Shown: positions 17,770 through 27,555, counted from the first letter of the stretch. The stretch is DNA of 64,000 nucleotides from an uncultured Arenicella sp. (GCA_938045295.1 CALINO010000018.1:1-64000); one strand, 5' to 3'. Program-made: numbers and translations. The notes: generated from the letters alone by a model not told the origin.

Positions 17770-18873
17770 CTAAGCAGCACTGCTGACCCTATTATTTGTA
17801 AGTTTTCGATTAAAACGCTGCTCGGCTATCAACTCAGCAACGTGAGCGGTGGTTTTACCCGTTTCTTGGCTGTGCTTAAAAATAGTGGTGAGCGTATCGG
17901 CAATTTCGGCAATCTTTTTACGGCAATCTTGCATTGAGGAGCCTTGCATTTGCCTGCACACTTCGATGATACCACCAGCATTAATAACAAAATCTGGGGC
18001 GTATAATATACCTTGGCCTTTTAACGTAGCGGCGTGCGCGCTATTTTCGAGCTGGTTATTAGCTCCCCCGGCAACAATTTTGGCTGAGAGCAAGAGGATA
18101 CTCTGATCATTGAGTATTGCGCCCATCGCGCAAGGGGCGAACACATCGGCTTCGGTGGTTATGATATCGTCTACCTCAACAATCTCAGCACCGAGCTCTT
18201 TAGCTTTGCGCAAATTGGTTGAGTTTACATCACACACTTTGGTGATTGCACCAGCCTCATGTAATAGTTGAATAAGATATCGGCCAACTAAGCCAGCGCC
18301 TTGTACGGCAATACAAATGTCATCTAAAGAGTGTTTGCCGTACTGATGAGCAACCGCAGCTTTGATGCCAGTGAATACGCCAAAAGCAGTTAGAGGTGAT
18401 GGATCACCGCCAAACTCTTGTTGGTCAGTCACACCCAAAACGTGGTCAGTATGACTGGCAACCAATTTCAAGTCAGCCACGCTGATTCCCGAATCTTCAG
18501 CAGTAATGTATTTTCCATTGAGCGAGTCAATAAACTGACTCATTGCCTTAAATATTTCAGGTGATTTATCAGTCGCAGGGTCACCAATAATCACCGCTTT
18601 TCCACCGCCCATTGGCAGCCCTGCCAGCGCTGACTTGTAAGTCATTCCTCTACTCAGCCTCAGCACATCTTCTAAAGCTTGTTGTTGATTCGCGTATGGG
18701 TACATCCGGCATCCGCCTACGGCTGGGCCCAGATTAGTGTTGTGAACAGCAATAATGGCCTTCAAGCCACTGGCCTCATCCTCACAAAGCATGATTATTT
18801 CATGGTTATCGTAAGAGCAGGAAACCTTGGCGTTTAAGGAGCCTTCGGCCTTTAATAAGCATTGAATATTCAT
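17770..18873 (-). CDS. Leucine dehydrogenase (Glu/Leu/Phe/Val dehydrogenase family)
   Basis: NAD-dependent oxidative deamination of branched-chain amino acids to 2-oxoacids. The 367-aa protein has the substrate-site motif GPAVGGCRMYPY, the catalytic lysine region LAGLPMGGGKAVIIGDP, the catalytic aspartate segment TAEDSGIS, and a Rossmann motif VQGAGLVGRYL. It resembles Leu/Val dehydrogenases rather than glutamate dehydrogenases in size and motifs. It lies 145 bp downstream of the oxidoreductase gene on the same strand, which would take over the 2-oxoacid product. Confidence 0.9.
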   Translation of the reverse strand: MNIQCLLKAEGSLNAKVSCSYDNHEIIMLCEDEASGLKAIIAVHNTNLGPAVGGCRMYPYANQQQALEDVLRLSRGMTYKSALAGLPMGGGKAVIIGDPATDKSPEIFKAMSQFIDSLNGKYITAEDSGISVADLKLVASHTDHVLGVTDQQEFGGDPSPLTAFGVFTGIKAAVAHQYGKHSLDDICIAVQGAGLVGRYLIQLLHEAGAITKVCDVNSTNLRKAKELGAEIVEVDDIITTEADVFAPCAMGAILNDQSILLLSAKIVAGGANNQLENSAHAATLKGQGILYAPDFVINAGGIIEVCRQMQGSSMQDCRKKIAEIADTLTTIFKHSQETGKTTAHVAELIAEQRFNRKLTNNRVSSAA

Positions 18874-19018
18874 AACGTGTCAACTTTTTCGTTTTTAATT
18901 TTTAGATAATGTGAATAACTACTCTGACATTTAGCTTGGTCTACCATACGAGTCTGAGATTGCTTCAACATTACCGGCACTAAAAAATACTACGCCTCGA
19001 ATAAGGTTCCAAACAATC

Positions 19019-22000
19019 TTAAGCAACGTTAGCCACTTCCACTTTAATTTCCTTGATTGGTTGTTTAGGATTTTTAAACTGTTGCTTATTGAATTCGTTT
19101 ACTTGCAAATATTGCTGATAATTTGCCAACTTGACGTGACCATAACCCCTTACCTTCATGACCGCTTCAACCATAGTCACGGCCGCCGAGTAATTCTGCA
19201 CATTTAACTCTTTTAGTATCTCTTGCAGGTCTTGTTTAAAATCGTTTAACAACTGCTTTTCCATTTTTCGCTCGTGTGAATAACCAAAAATGTCGAACCG
19301 AGTACCGCGCAGAAACTTCATTCTTGCTAACAGTTTTAATAACCAGAACGAATACTGACCAAAGCGATATTTCTTTGGAACATTAGTACCGTTTGCTTTT
19401 GCGCCAAATAATGCGGAAATGGTTGGTGGGGCAAAATAAAAGTGTAATGTTTGCTTGCCACTGAACTGCTTATCGAGCGCTTGCTGAAAACGGCCATCTG
19501 TGTACAAGCGCCCCACTTCGTATTCGTCTTTAATCGCCATTAACTTATACAGCGCTTTGGCTACGGCCTTACTAAGGTCATTGTTATTTTCGAACTTAGT
19601 GTCATGTTGACGCACCTGTTGTATGATCTGTCTATATTGTTGCGAATAAGCTTGATTTTGATACTCAACCAACTCTTTGGCTCTGAAGTCGACAATTTCG
19701 TCAATCGATTGTTCCCGCGGCTTCGCTTGAGAAAGCTTAGCGATGCTTTGCACTTCAGAGCGATCTAAATAAATACGCCGCCCCCACTCAAAGGCCATTT
19801 GATTAAACTCAACCCGTGTGCCATTAAGCTCTAGTGCTTTGTTGATTGCTTTTGCACTGACTGGCAGCAGGCCTTGCTGGTAGGCGTAACCCACCAACAA
19901 TAAATTGCTGGCTATGGAGTCTCCCAACAACTCGGTTGCAAACTCAGTGGCGGGTAAGAAATGAGCTCTGTCCTGGGCAAGCTCATGCTCAATGCTTTGC
20001 TTCATAGCATCAACATTGTAGTGTGTGTCTGGGTTATTAACGAATTCAAGCGTTGGAGAAACCGTATCATTCACCACCGCGTAGGTTCTTTGCGTGTGCA
20101 TTTTAGCCAATGAGTCATCGCTCGCGGTAACCAATATATCAGCGCCCAGCACTAGGTCAGCATCGCCAGCAGGGATACGCACCGCATGAATGTCTGATTG
20201 CTTTTCAGCAATACGCAAGTGACTTACTACTGGCCCAAATTTTTGTGCTAAACCGGTTTGATTCAAGGTGGCAACGCCTTTACCTTCAAGATGAGCCGCC
20301 ATCGACAGCACCGCAGTAACGGTTAAGATACCGGTACCGCCAATGCCAGTTACCATTACATTCCACGGTTGCTCAAGGCTTGGTTTTAACGGCGTCGGAA
20401 GTTCTTTTTTAGCCATACCTCTGGCTTCAGGCTTGTTTAGCTCCGCGCCTTCAACGGTAACAAAACTTGGGCAAAACCCTTTCAGACATGATTGATCAAG
20501 GTTGCAGGCATTTTGATCAATTTTTCGTTTGCGCCCCAATGACGTTTCCAGCGGGGCGATGGATAAACAATTAGACTGTACGCTACAATCGCCACAACCT
20601 TCACAAACAGCGTCATTGATAAACACACGAGATTTGGTTTCAATAAGTTTGCCTCGCTTAATTTTACGCCGTTTTTCTGAGGCACACATTTGCTGATAAA
20701 TCAGCACGGTACACCCGTTGGCTTCGCGCAAAGATTTTTGCACCTGATCTAAATCATCACGGTGACTGACGGTGACCACGTTGTCAGCTAATGAATGATG
20801 CGGTTCGGGTTGGTCAGACACCAACTCAACACGTTTAACGCCCTCACCTTTAAGTTGCAGTATCAATTCAGGAAGCGACAGGCTGCCGTCCACTTCTTGG
20901 CCGCCGGTCATTGCCACCGCTTCGTTGTAGAGGATTTTATAGGTAATGTTTACCTTAGCGGCTATCGCCTGCCTAATCGCTAAAATTCCCGAATGAAAAT
21001 AAGTACCGTCGCCAAGGTTCTGAAAGATATGTGGCCTATCGGTAAATTGCGCCATACCCACCCAATTAGCGCCTTCGCCGCCCATTTGTGTAAAACCATG
21101 AGCCGGGCGTGTTTCACTCCAGGTCGACATGTAGTGACAACCAATTCCACCGCCTGCGACTGAGCCTTCGGGCACTTTGGTTGAGGTGCTGTGCGGGCAA
21201 CCAGAACAATAGGTTGGCTGACGCACCGAAACGTCTCGGGGTTTAGCGAGAATGCGCTCTTTTTCTTCGATAAAGCGAATGCGTTCCTCAATTATGTCAC
21301 TGGTAAAGAATGGCTTTAATCGCGCGGCGATCACTTTCGCAATCATGGCCGGGGTTAGTTCTGCCAAATTAGTCAGTAGAGTATTGCCATTTTCGTCGTA
21401 TTCACCCACCACTTTAGGGCGTTTGTCTACCGGCCAGTTATACAGTTGACCCGTGAGCTGATCTTCCATGACCGAACGCTTTTCTTCGACCACCAATATT
21501 TCGTCCAAACCTTCGGAAAATTCATGCGTTTTTACCGATTCTAATGGCCAAGGCATGCCTACTTTATACACTCGAATGCCAATATCACTGGCCATTTTCT
21601 CGGTGATGCCTAAGTCATCAAATGCTTGCAGCACGTCTAAATAACTCTTCCCAGAAGTCAAAATACCGAACTTGGGCGTTGGGCTGTCGATAACAATTTT
21701 ATTGAGTTCGTTTTCTCTGGCGAACGCCAGCGCGGCGTAGATTTTATATTTATTGAGACGTTCTTCTTGCGCTATGGGTGTGTCAGGCCAACGAATGTTT
21801 AAACCACTTTCAGGCATTTCAAACGTGGTTGGTATATTAATTTGAATGCGTTTGGGGTCAATTTCAGCCGAAATGGCCGAATCCATGTTCTCAGTAATGG
21901 CTTTTAACCCAACCCAACACCCGCAATAACGAGACAATTCCCAGCCATAAACCCCCAAATCAAGCACTTCTTGCACGTTGGCTGGCGCTAACACCGGCAT

Positions 22001-22555
22001 CGATAAGCTGGCAAAAATGTGTTCCGATTGATAAGGATACGTGGATGACTTACAACCGTGGTCATCACCCACCACCGCCAACACCCCGCCGTACTCTGAG
22101 GTGCCAATGGCGTTGGCGTGCCTAAAGGCATCAATGCTTCGATCCAAGCCGGGGCCTTTTCCGTACCACAAGCCAAACACACCGTCGTATTGACTGCCCG
22201 GCAACAAGCCCACTTCTTGTGAGCCACGAACGGCTGTAGCCGCTAAATCCTCGTTCACTCCGGGTACAAACTTTATGTCGTGTTGGCTCAGATATTTTTC
22301 CGCCTTCCACATCGCTTGATCGACTCCCCCAAGCGGTGAGCCTCGATACCCAGACACAAAACCAGCGGTTTTTAAGCCTCGTTCTTGATCGCGTTGGTGT
22401 TGCAAAATTGGCAATCGAACCAAGGCTTCAATACCGGTTAAATACGCCTGAGTTTGGCTTAATGAATACTTATCATCTAAACAGACGTCTCGAAGTTGAA
22501 CCTTGTCATTGTGTTTTTGATCAAACCGACGCGTTCGGGTACTTAGTGCCGCCAC
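19019..22555 (-). CDS. Indolepyruvate:ferredoxin oxidoreductase family protein (fused alpha/gamma)
   Basis: An 1178-aa proteobacterial fusion that oxidatively decarboxylates aryl- or branched-chain 2-oxoacids to acyl-CoA with reduction of ferredoxin. In order it has an N-terminal transketolase-like domain (GYRGSPLGGVDQAMW), a thiamine diphosphate domain with GDGTYFHSG and LYNEAVAMTGGQ, Cys clusters (CSGCPHS; CEGCGDCSVQSNC; CNLDQSCLKGFCPS) and a gamma domain starting GIGGTGILTV. The start has AGGAG upstream, and a TATAAT (complement of 22612-22617) gives a plausible promoter. The leucine dehydrogenase downstream and the Lrp-type gene upstream point to amino-acid breakdown. The preferred substrate is not deducible. 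Confidence 0.92.
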   Translation of the reverse strand: MAALSTRTRRFDQKHNDKVQLRDVCLDDKYSLSQTQAYLTGIEALVRLPILQHQRDQERGLKTAGFVSGYRGSPLGGVDQAMWKAEKYLSQHDIKFVPGVNEDLAATAVRGSQEVGLLPGSQYDGVFGLWYGKGPGLDRSIDAFRHANAIGTSEYGGVLAVVGDDHGCKSSTYPYQSEHIFASLSMPVLAPANVQEVLDLGVYGWELSRYCGCWVGLKAITENMDSAISAEIDPKRIQINIPTTFEMPESGLNIRWPDTPIAQEERLNKYKIYAALAFARENELNKIVIDSPTPKFGILTSGKSYLDVLQAFDDLGITEKMASDIGIRVYKVGMPWPLESVKTHEFSEGLDEILVVEEKRSVMEDQLTGQLYNWPVDKRPKVVGEYDENGNTLLTNLAELTPAMIAKVIAARLKPFFTSDIIEERIRFIEEKERILAKPRDVSVRQPTYCSGCPHSTSTKVPEGSVAGGGIGCHYMSTWSETRPAHGFTQMGGEGANWVGMAQFTDRPHIFQNLGDGTYFHSGILAIRQAIAAKVNITYKILYNEAVAMTGGQEVDGSLSLPELILQLKGEGVKRVELVSDQPEPHHSLADNVVTVSHRDDLDQVQKSLREANGCTVLIYQQMCASEKRRKIKRGKLIETKSRVFINDAVCEGCGDCSVQSNCLSIAPLETSLGRKRKIDQNACNLDQSCLKGFCPSFVTVEGAELNKPEARGMAKKELPTPLKPSLEQPWNVMVTGIGGTGILTVTAVLSMAAHLEGKGVATLNQTGLAQKFGPVVSHLRIAEKQSDIHAVRIPAGDADLVLGADILVTASDDSLAKMHTQRTYAVVNDTVSPTLEFVNNPDTHYNVDAMKQSIEHELAQDRAHFLPATEFATELLGDSIASNLLLVGYAYQQGLLPVSAKAINKALELNGTRVEFNQMAFEWGRRIYLDRSEVQSIAKLSQAKPREQSIDEIVDFRAKELVEYQNQAYSQQYRQIIQQVRQHDTKFENNNDLSKAVAKALYKLMAIKDEYEVGRLYTDGRFQQALDKQFSGKQTLHFYFAPPTISALFGAKANGTNVPKKYRFGQYSFWLLKLLARMKFLRGTRFDIFGYSHERKMEKQLLNDFKQDLQEILKELNVQNYSAAVTMVEAVMKVRGYGHVKLANYQQYLQVNEFNKQQFKNPKQPIKEIKVEVANVA

Positions 22556-22710
22556 AACTCTCTCCTACTCACCAATGAAACAACATTAGAAAATAACCTA
22601 TATGAACTAAAATTATAGTATTTGCACAGAGATAAATTTATGCTATCAATCTATGAGAATGGCACTTTCGTGAAAAAATTATTCTCAATTAACAATATTT
22701 ACGCATAAAT

Positions 22711-23187
22711 ATGATCGACTTAGACAAAATTGACACAAAAATACTTCAATTACTGCAAAAAGATGCATCACGCAGTACTACGGACATTGCTGAGCATCTG
22801 AGTCTGAGCCAGTCACCCTGTTGGAGGCGTATTAAGCGCTTGCAAGATGCCGGTTTAATTCGTAAAACGGTCTCGTTAATTGATCGAGAAGCGATCGGCA
22901 TGGACTTAGTTGCGTTCATTACCATTAACCTAAGTCAGGCTGGGCGCAAAAGTATGGCAAGCTTTGAGACCGAGGTATCTAGCTTAGAAGAAGTCATGGA
23001 GTGCTACACCATGACTGGCGCTTGGGATTACATGCTCAAAATCGTTGTCAAAGACATACGCCAATACGAAACCTTTATCAGAGATCAGCTTTTAGCGAAA
23101 GTTCCGAATATAGGAGAAATCCATTCTCATATAGCGGTGACCGAAATTAAAAACACCACTCAACTGCCATTAAAGTCTCAACTGTAA
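22711..23187 (+). CDS. Lrp/AsnC family transcriptional regulator
   Basis: A 158-aa regulator. The N-terminal winged helix starts IDLDKIDTKILQLLQKDASRSTTDIAEHL and includes the SQSPCWRRIKRLQDAGLI recognition helix. The C-terminal RAM domain contains EVMECYTMTGAWDYMLKIVV. It is divergent from the oxidoreductase gene across 155 bp and probably senses an amino acid and controls that gene and its own. It ends close to the convergent cheX-like gene. Confidence 0.92.
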   Translation: MIDLDKIDTKILQLLQKDASRSTTDIAEHLSLSQSPCWRRIKRLQDAGLIRKTVSLIDREAIGMDLVAFITINLSQAGRKSMASFETEVSSLEEVMECYTMTGAWDYMLKIVVKDIRQYETFIRDQLLAKVPNIGEIHSHIAVTEIKNTTQLPLKSQL

Positions 23188-23193
23188 TTGGTT

Positions 23194-23214
23194 AAAAACG
23201 CGAGTTGCCTCGCG
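23194..23214 (-). terminator. Intrinsic terminator of the cheX-like gene
   Basis: Read on the minus strand, a CGCGAG stem, GCAA loop and CTCGCG stem (23199-23214) are followed by five T residues (23194-23198). It sits between the convergent lrp-type and cheX-like genes and may block read-through both ways. Confidence 0.8.
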
Positions 23215-23220
23215 CTCTCG

Positions 23221-23673
23221 CTACGACGGTTGAAGATTAATGATTAAGTTGGAACGGTATTGGTTGCTGGATAATGGAATAACGTAGGTATCCGCAACAT
23301 CGGACAAATCCATGTCGTCGTTCTTACCATGCATTAATTTCGGTGGTTGTAATACGAATTCTTTACCAAATTTTTGGCGTGTATTACCCGCAATGGTATT
23401 AGAAATTTCACCGACTAAGTCCAGTAAATTATCTGGATTAAGCGACGGCACCTTTAGATCACTTAACAAACGCACGGCCGTCAAAGCCATGGTTGAAAAG
23501 TACACTGAGCCTTTGTGATTACCAGAAATTGGAATTTCGCCAGTATATTCATACAGATGCTCTTTAACATCGTTAGTAAGAAATGGCGTACCTGATTTGA
23601 CGTTTATTTCACTGACCTTGTCAAAATATTTTTGCGTGACATCAACGAACACGCCTAGCTTTTTCTCATCCAT
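23221..23673 (-). CDS. CheX-like chemotaxis phosphatase family protein
   Basis: A 150-aa CheX/CheC-type protein. The segment LLDLVGEISNTIAGNTRQKFG carries the E-x2-N pair that positions water for dephosphorylating CheY-P or a related receiver. The start (MDEKKLGVF) has a GGGGG stretch shortly upstream. No other chemotaxis gene is nearby, so its response-regulator partner is unknown. Confidence 0.82.
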   Translation of the reverse strand: MDEKKLGVFVDVTQKYFDKVSEINVKSGTPFLTNDVKEHLYEYTGEIPISGNHKGSVYFSTMALTAVRLLSDLKVPSLNPDNLLDLVGEISNTIAGNTRQKFGKEFVLQPPKLMHGKNDDMDLSDVADTYVIPLSSNQYRSNLIINLQPS

Positions 23674-23718
23674 ATATACCCCCCCGGATAGGATTAAGAT
23701 TGTTAACCTTTAAATATC

Positions 23719-25383
23719 CTACACCATATTGCGTATCGTTGACAATATAGATTGAGTACCTTCTCGCTGAGCCAGCTTAATTTGTTCCGATAATATGGAA
23801 CGCAACGTCTCTAATGTGGTCATCGGATTCGCCAACACAACCCTAAAGACCGAGGTGGGCATGCCGTTGTATTGTGCTTGTGAAAAGCGTGTTCGTGATA
23901 CAAATGTCTTACCCGCCGCACGCTGTTGCTTCTGCATACGCTTAACAATTTGATCTAACTGAGCATTCACTTCGCCCTGCAGTTCAGTACTGGCGCCAGC
24001 TAAAATGGCCTGAATGTCGGCGGGCACATAACGATAGGTAAGAATATTAAGTTCTGGCTTGGTAATAAGCTCAAAGTCGGGGTGTTGATCAATCATTTTG
24101 GCAAAGCTGTGGGCTTTATCAATATTTTGATCAATCAAAATTTCATAGCCTCGGCGGCCAATAATATGAAATGCAGCGTGCACCAGCATCGCCATGCCCG
24201 GGCGGCTGCCTTCCAAAGAATACTGCCCTAAGTCTTTAGAGCCCGCTCGCAATATATATTCAGCATGGTGCTCAACCGCGCTTAACTGAGTGGGATCGCG
24301 AAAGACAACCATGCCCGCACCTTGCGGTACATACAGCTGCTTATGCGCATCAATGGTGACCGAGTCGGCCAGTTCAATGCCATTTAATATGTGCTTGTGA
24401 GTGTTAGACAGCAATGTGGGGCCACCCCAGGCAGCATCCACATGAAAATGCGCGCCAAACTCGTTGGCAATGTTGGCCATATCCAGCAACGGGTCTACGT
24501 AACCAGTCTCAGTAGCTCCGGCAATACCGACGATGGCCATGATGCCAATGCCAGACTGGCGCAGTTCTACGCAGGTGTTACTTAAGGCATTAATGTCTAT
24601 TTTAGAATTTTCGTCAGTGGGTATGGCAATCAAATTATCACGGCCAATACCAAGCACATCTACCGCTTTGCCTAAAGAATAATGGCCGCGTTCAGACACC
24701 AACACCGCCACATTACTGTAAGCGTAGTGCTTTAACGCCGCTACCAGCCCTTCTTTGGCAACGCCTTCGAAACCGTCTTTGGGTTTCAATAATTGATTGC
24801 GTGCCACCCATAATGCGGTGATATTGGCGGTGGTGCCGCCAGAACAAAAGGCGCCCAGTGCACGGCGCGCATTGTGTAAATTTTCAGTGTAAAATTGGTC
24901 GTCACCTTGATAAACCAACTGATGCAGCATGCCCATTACTTGGCGCTCTAATGGCGTAAACGCCTTAGAGGTTTCGATTTTCACCAAGTTTTGGTTTAGT
25001 GCCACCATAATGCGTGACAATGGCAGCATAAAGTACGGCAACGGTGTGGCCATATGCCCAATAAAACCGGGCGCAGCCGTGTGTACTGAATGTGCCACCA
25101 ATTTTTTCATTACAAAATCAGTGTATTCAGACACGAACTGCGGCACTTCAGGCACCTTCGCGACAGAAAAATCTTGCTCAATGGCAGACAGTGACTTTTC
25201 TCGAGCCACAATGCGGTCGCCTAAAAAACCCATCAAATTGACCGATATTTCCTTATCAATGGCGCCTAAGGTGCTATTGGGCGCTTCAGGCACGGTAAAG
25301 ATACGATATAAGTTCTCAATACTGGCCGTGGCCAACATGTGAGGGTTTATTTCATTTACCTTTGCTGTACTCTTATCTTTCAA
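23719..25383 (-). CDS. panP: Pyridoxal-dependent aspartate 1-decarboxylase PanP
   Basis: PanP makes beta-alanine from aspartate for pantothenate and replaces pyruvoyl PanD in Vibrio, Shewanella and similar genera. The 554-aa sequence shows the PLP decarboxylase core: SGGTTANITALWVARN, the HVDAAWGG aspartate that binds the pyridine nitrogen, and the Schiff-base lysine in DAHKQLYVPQGAG. The N-terminal extension of about 90 residues matches PanP rather than glutamate decarboxylase. Its presence suggests that the genome lacks panD. Confidence 0.88.
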   Translation of the reverse strand: MKDKSTAKVNEINPHMLATASIENLYRIFTVPEAPNSTLGAIDKEISVNLMGFLGDRIVAREKSLSAIEQDFSVAKVPEVPQFVSEYTDFVMKKLVAHSVHTAAPGFIGHMATPLPYFMLPLSRIMVALNQNLVKIETSKAFTPLERQVMGMLHQLVYQGDDQFYTENLHNARRALGAFCSGGTTANITALWVARNQLLKPKDGFEGVAKEGLVAALKHYAYSNVAVLVSERGHYSLGKAVDVLGIGRDNLIAIPTDENSKIDINALSNTCVELRQSGIGIMAIVGIAGATETGYVDPLLDMANIANEFGAHFHVDAAWGGPTLLSNTHKHILNGIELADSVTIDAHKQLYVPQGAGMVVFRDPTQLSAVEHHAEYILRAGSKDLGQYSLEGSRPGMAMLVHAAFHIIGRRGYEILIDQNIDKAHSFAKMIDQHPDFELITKPELNILTYRYVPADIQAILAGASTELQGEVNAQLDQIVKRMQKQQRAAGKTFVSRTRFSQAQYNGMPTSVFRVVLANPMTTLETLRSILSEQIKLAQREGTQSILSTIRNMV

Positions 25384-25478
25384 TCTAAAACTCGGGTTAT
25401 TTAACGTGCAAAACGCGGCGCGGTGATTATAGGCCAGTCATTATACTGCGCCAATAATTAACAATGATACTTGGCATT

Positions 25479-26225
25479 TTATGTTTCTATTTGACCTAAA
25501 TTGGCATCAATGATTGCACCGTTAATGACCGGATTGTCAGCGCAAAACCAAAGAGTCTCAGCAATTTCACTGGGCTGAGCTAAACGCCGGTGAGCAATAT
25601 TGCCAACGATGTGCTGATAAATTTCAGGGTTCTTGCCTAAATGCTCGCTCAGCATCTCAGTCTCAGTAAAGCCGGGGCAAACGGCGGCCGTGTGAATCAT
25701 GCTACCAGCCAAATCTTGGCACGTAGCACGCATTTGGCCAATCACTGCATGCTTAGAAATAACGTACGCGTGCGTGTTCGCTACCGCCTTACGACCCAAG
25801 GTAGAACTAATATACAAAATCGATGATCCTGCGCTCATGTGCGGCAACAACAAGGTATTAAGCTCAGCGGGAGCCACCACATTAAGTTGCAATACTGAAC
25901 GCAACACATCGCCATCAATGTCGCTCACCGTTTCTTTGGTCATTCTGGCCGCATTGTGTACCAGCACCAATTGTTCGATTTTGTCATTCTCAGTGTCGGG
26001 TTCATTGTCACCTTGAGAATCAAATAAAGCATCAATAATGCTTTTACCATGCTTGGCTTTCCAATCAGTTTCAGCAAGGTCAGCGGCAATATTACGCGCC
26101 CCCTCTAATGGGCATTCAGAGCGCGAGATATTGATCACCCTAAACCCTTGCTGTTGAAACCGTGTTGCCGTAGCAAGCCCAATGCCTTTACTGGCACCGG
26201 TAATAATAACAACGTTACTCATCAA
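25479..26225 (-). CDS. SDR family oxidoreductase
   Basis: A classical short-chain dehydrogenase of 248 aa. It has TGASKGIGLAT for the dinucleotide, HNAAR (a variant of NNAG), SSTLGRK with the catalytic serine, and YVISK with the Tyr-Lys pair, followed by CPGFTETEM. Its ATG overlaps the stop of the transporter gene (ATGA), so transporter, PTPS-like gene and SDR form one unit. Such SDRs include sepiapterin and dihydromonapterin reductases, which would suit the pterin enzyme upstream; this is inference from context. Confidence 0.85.
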   Translation of the reverse strand: MMSNVVIITGASKGIGLATATRFQQQGFRVINISRSECPLEGARNIAADLAETDWKAKHGKSIIDALFDSQGDNEPDTENDKIEQLVLVHNAARMTKETVSDIDGDVLRSVLQLNVVAPAELNTLLLPHMSAGSSILYISSTLGRKAVANTHAYVISKHAVIGQMRATCQDLAGSMIHTAAVCPGFTETEMLSEHLGKNPEIYQHIVGNIAHRRLAQPSEIAETLWFCADNPVINGAIIDANLGQIET

Positions 26226-26989
26226 GACCTCTCAGACGACAACCCTAAATAGGGTTTGAGCTTTGCAACTAAAATATAAATGATTGGAGTGTCTATCAAT
26301 GCCGATACCAACTTAAACAAATAGTTGCTCAACATAAGACCAAAAATAACGCCAATGGCCATATCGCCGGCTAAAAATGCGGCACCAAACGTGACGCTAA
26401 TAACCGCCGCTGAATCCACCAATTGACTGACCATAGTGCTGCCATTGTTGCGCAGCCACAAATGCTTGCCATTGGTTTTGCGCTTAATCCAGTGAAATAA
26501 AAACACATCCACATATTGTGCCAATACGTAGGCCAACATAGACGCAAATACCGCCCCGGTAGTGTTGGCGTAAATCAAGTAAAACAGCTCGACCGAACCC
26601 GAAACCGTGGCACCACTGGGCAAGGCCACATCCGACGCTAACGCCAACGATTGCCAAGGAGGCTGAGCGGAGGGGGCTACCGCAGGCAGCGCATTGGCCA
26701 ACCACATTACGGCGAGAATAAACCCGTTTAAGATCAAGCCAACAGTCACCATAAAATTGGCTCGGGCGCGACCGTACAGCTCACTAATCAAGTCGGTGCA
26801 TAAAAAGGTAAGCGGGTACGCCAACACCCCTACGGCCAGCTGCATTGGCCCCAGTTGCACAAAACGAGTAATGCCAATGACATTCAATAATGTCATTGCG
26901 CATAAGAAAAAACCGGCCAACACCAGAAACACTCGTTCACGTCGTTCTTGAATCTCGCTGCCGCTTGTCGCGTAAGTGTGGTGTTTCAT
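26222..26989 (-). CDS. YhhQ/VUT-family queuosine precursor transporter
   Basis: A membrane protein of 255 aa from the ATG complementary to 26987-26989 (MKHHTYATSG). It has about six hydrophobic segments and the VUT-family features YPLTFLCTDLISELYGRARAN and FHWIKRKTNG. YhhQ of E. coli imports queuosine precursors such as preQ0/preQ1. It begins 13 bp after the stop of the PTPS-like gene, so a pterin/deazapurine role for the pair is plausible. The longer frame to 27064 overlaps that gene and is rejected. Confidence 0.85.
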   Translation of the reverse strand: MKHHTYATSGSEIQERRERVFLVLAGFFLCAMTLLNVIGITRFVQLGPMQLAVGVLAYPLTFLCTDLISELYGRARANFMVTVGLILNGFILAVMWLANALPAVAPSAQPPWQSLALASDVALPSGATVSGSVELFYLIYANTTGAVFASMLAYVLAQYVDVFLFHWIKRKTNGKHLWLRNNGSTMVSQLVDSAAVISVTFGAAFLAGDMAIGVIFGLMLSNYLFKLVSALIDTPIIYILVAKLKPYLGLSSERS

Positions 26990-27002
26990 AATCTGTTTCG
27001 TG

Positions 27003-27494
27003 TTAACTCGATTGCCAACGAGCAATACCCCATTGATTTGGCCCAGAAGAAACGCGCATTTCAAAAGCCGTAATATTAAGCTCTTCCAACTTCTTTTTAT
27101 CGGCCGTCAGCAAATCCAAAAAGTAATGAGCCAAAGACTCAATAGTAATATTTTTCACTGGTAACAAAATAGTGTCGGTTTTTAATAATGGCTGAGTAAT
27201 ATGATTATGGGTGATGTGATGAAACTGCTCATCAGAGTTAATGTCCAAATAAGGTGAGTCGGCGGCAATCAATGTGTACTCATCGTATTGCCGACACAAT
27301 TCTTTCAGCACTTTTTTGTAAATGGCGTAATCAAACAACAAGCCGTTACTGTCAATTTCGCCGGTTATTTCGGCGGCTATACGCCAATTATGGCCGTGCA
27401 AACGTTCACGTTCTGTCGCCGAAAATATCGTAAAGTGCGCCGCTGAAAAGTGTAAATAGGACTTTTCAATTTCAATTGATGCGGTTCTCGCCAT
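27003..27494 (-). CDS. PTPS/QueD-family protein lacking canonical catalytic residues
   Basis: A 163-aa homologue of 6-pyruvoyl-tetrahydropterin synthase and 6-carboxytetrahydropterin synthase QueD. The zinc site is kept: H20 (SAAH) plus H33 and H35 (RLHGHNW). The usual catalytic Cys four residues before HGH is Arg (R29). A Glu sits at -3 (E30), giving ExxHGH, as in PTPS-III proteins that supply folate intermediates. The Asp-His pair (LDH) and the late Glu (ET) of QueD are also not recognisable: DEYTL and RVSSG stand there. It heads the transporter-SDR unit. The reaction is therefore uncertain; calling it QueD would be unsafe. Confidence 0.8.
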   Translation of the reverse strand: MARTASIEIEKSYLHFSAAHFTIFSATERERLHGHNWRIAAEITGEIDSNGLLFDYAIYKKVLKELCRQYDEYTLIAADSPYLDINSDEQFHHITHNHITQPLLKTDTILLPVKNITIESLAHYFLDLLTADKKKLEELNITAFEMRVSSGPNQWGIARWQSS

Positions 27495-27555
27495 GCTGTT
27501 TTAAACCCTGCGTTACTTGTTTAAGGCTGCGTGCAAATTAAAGCCCGCCGCGTAA

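Noticed and set aside
27003-27494. Plain QueD (6-carboxytetrahydropterin synthase) annotation
   Set aside because: The catalytic Cys, Asp-His pair and late Glu are not present in the expected positions.
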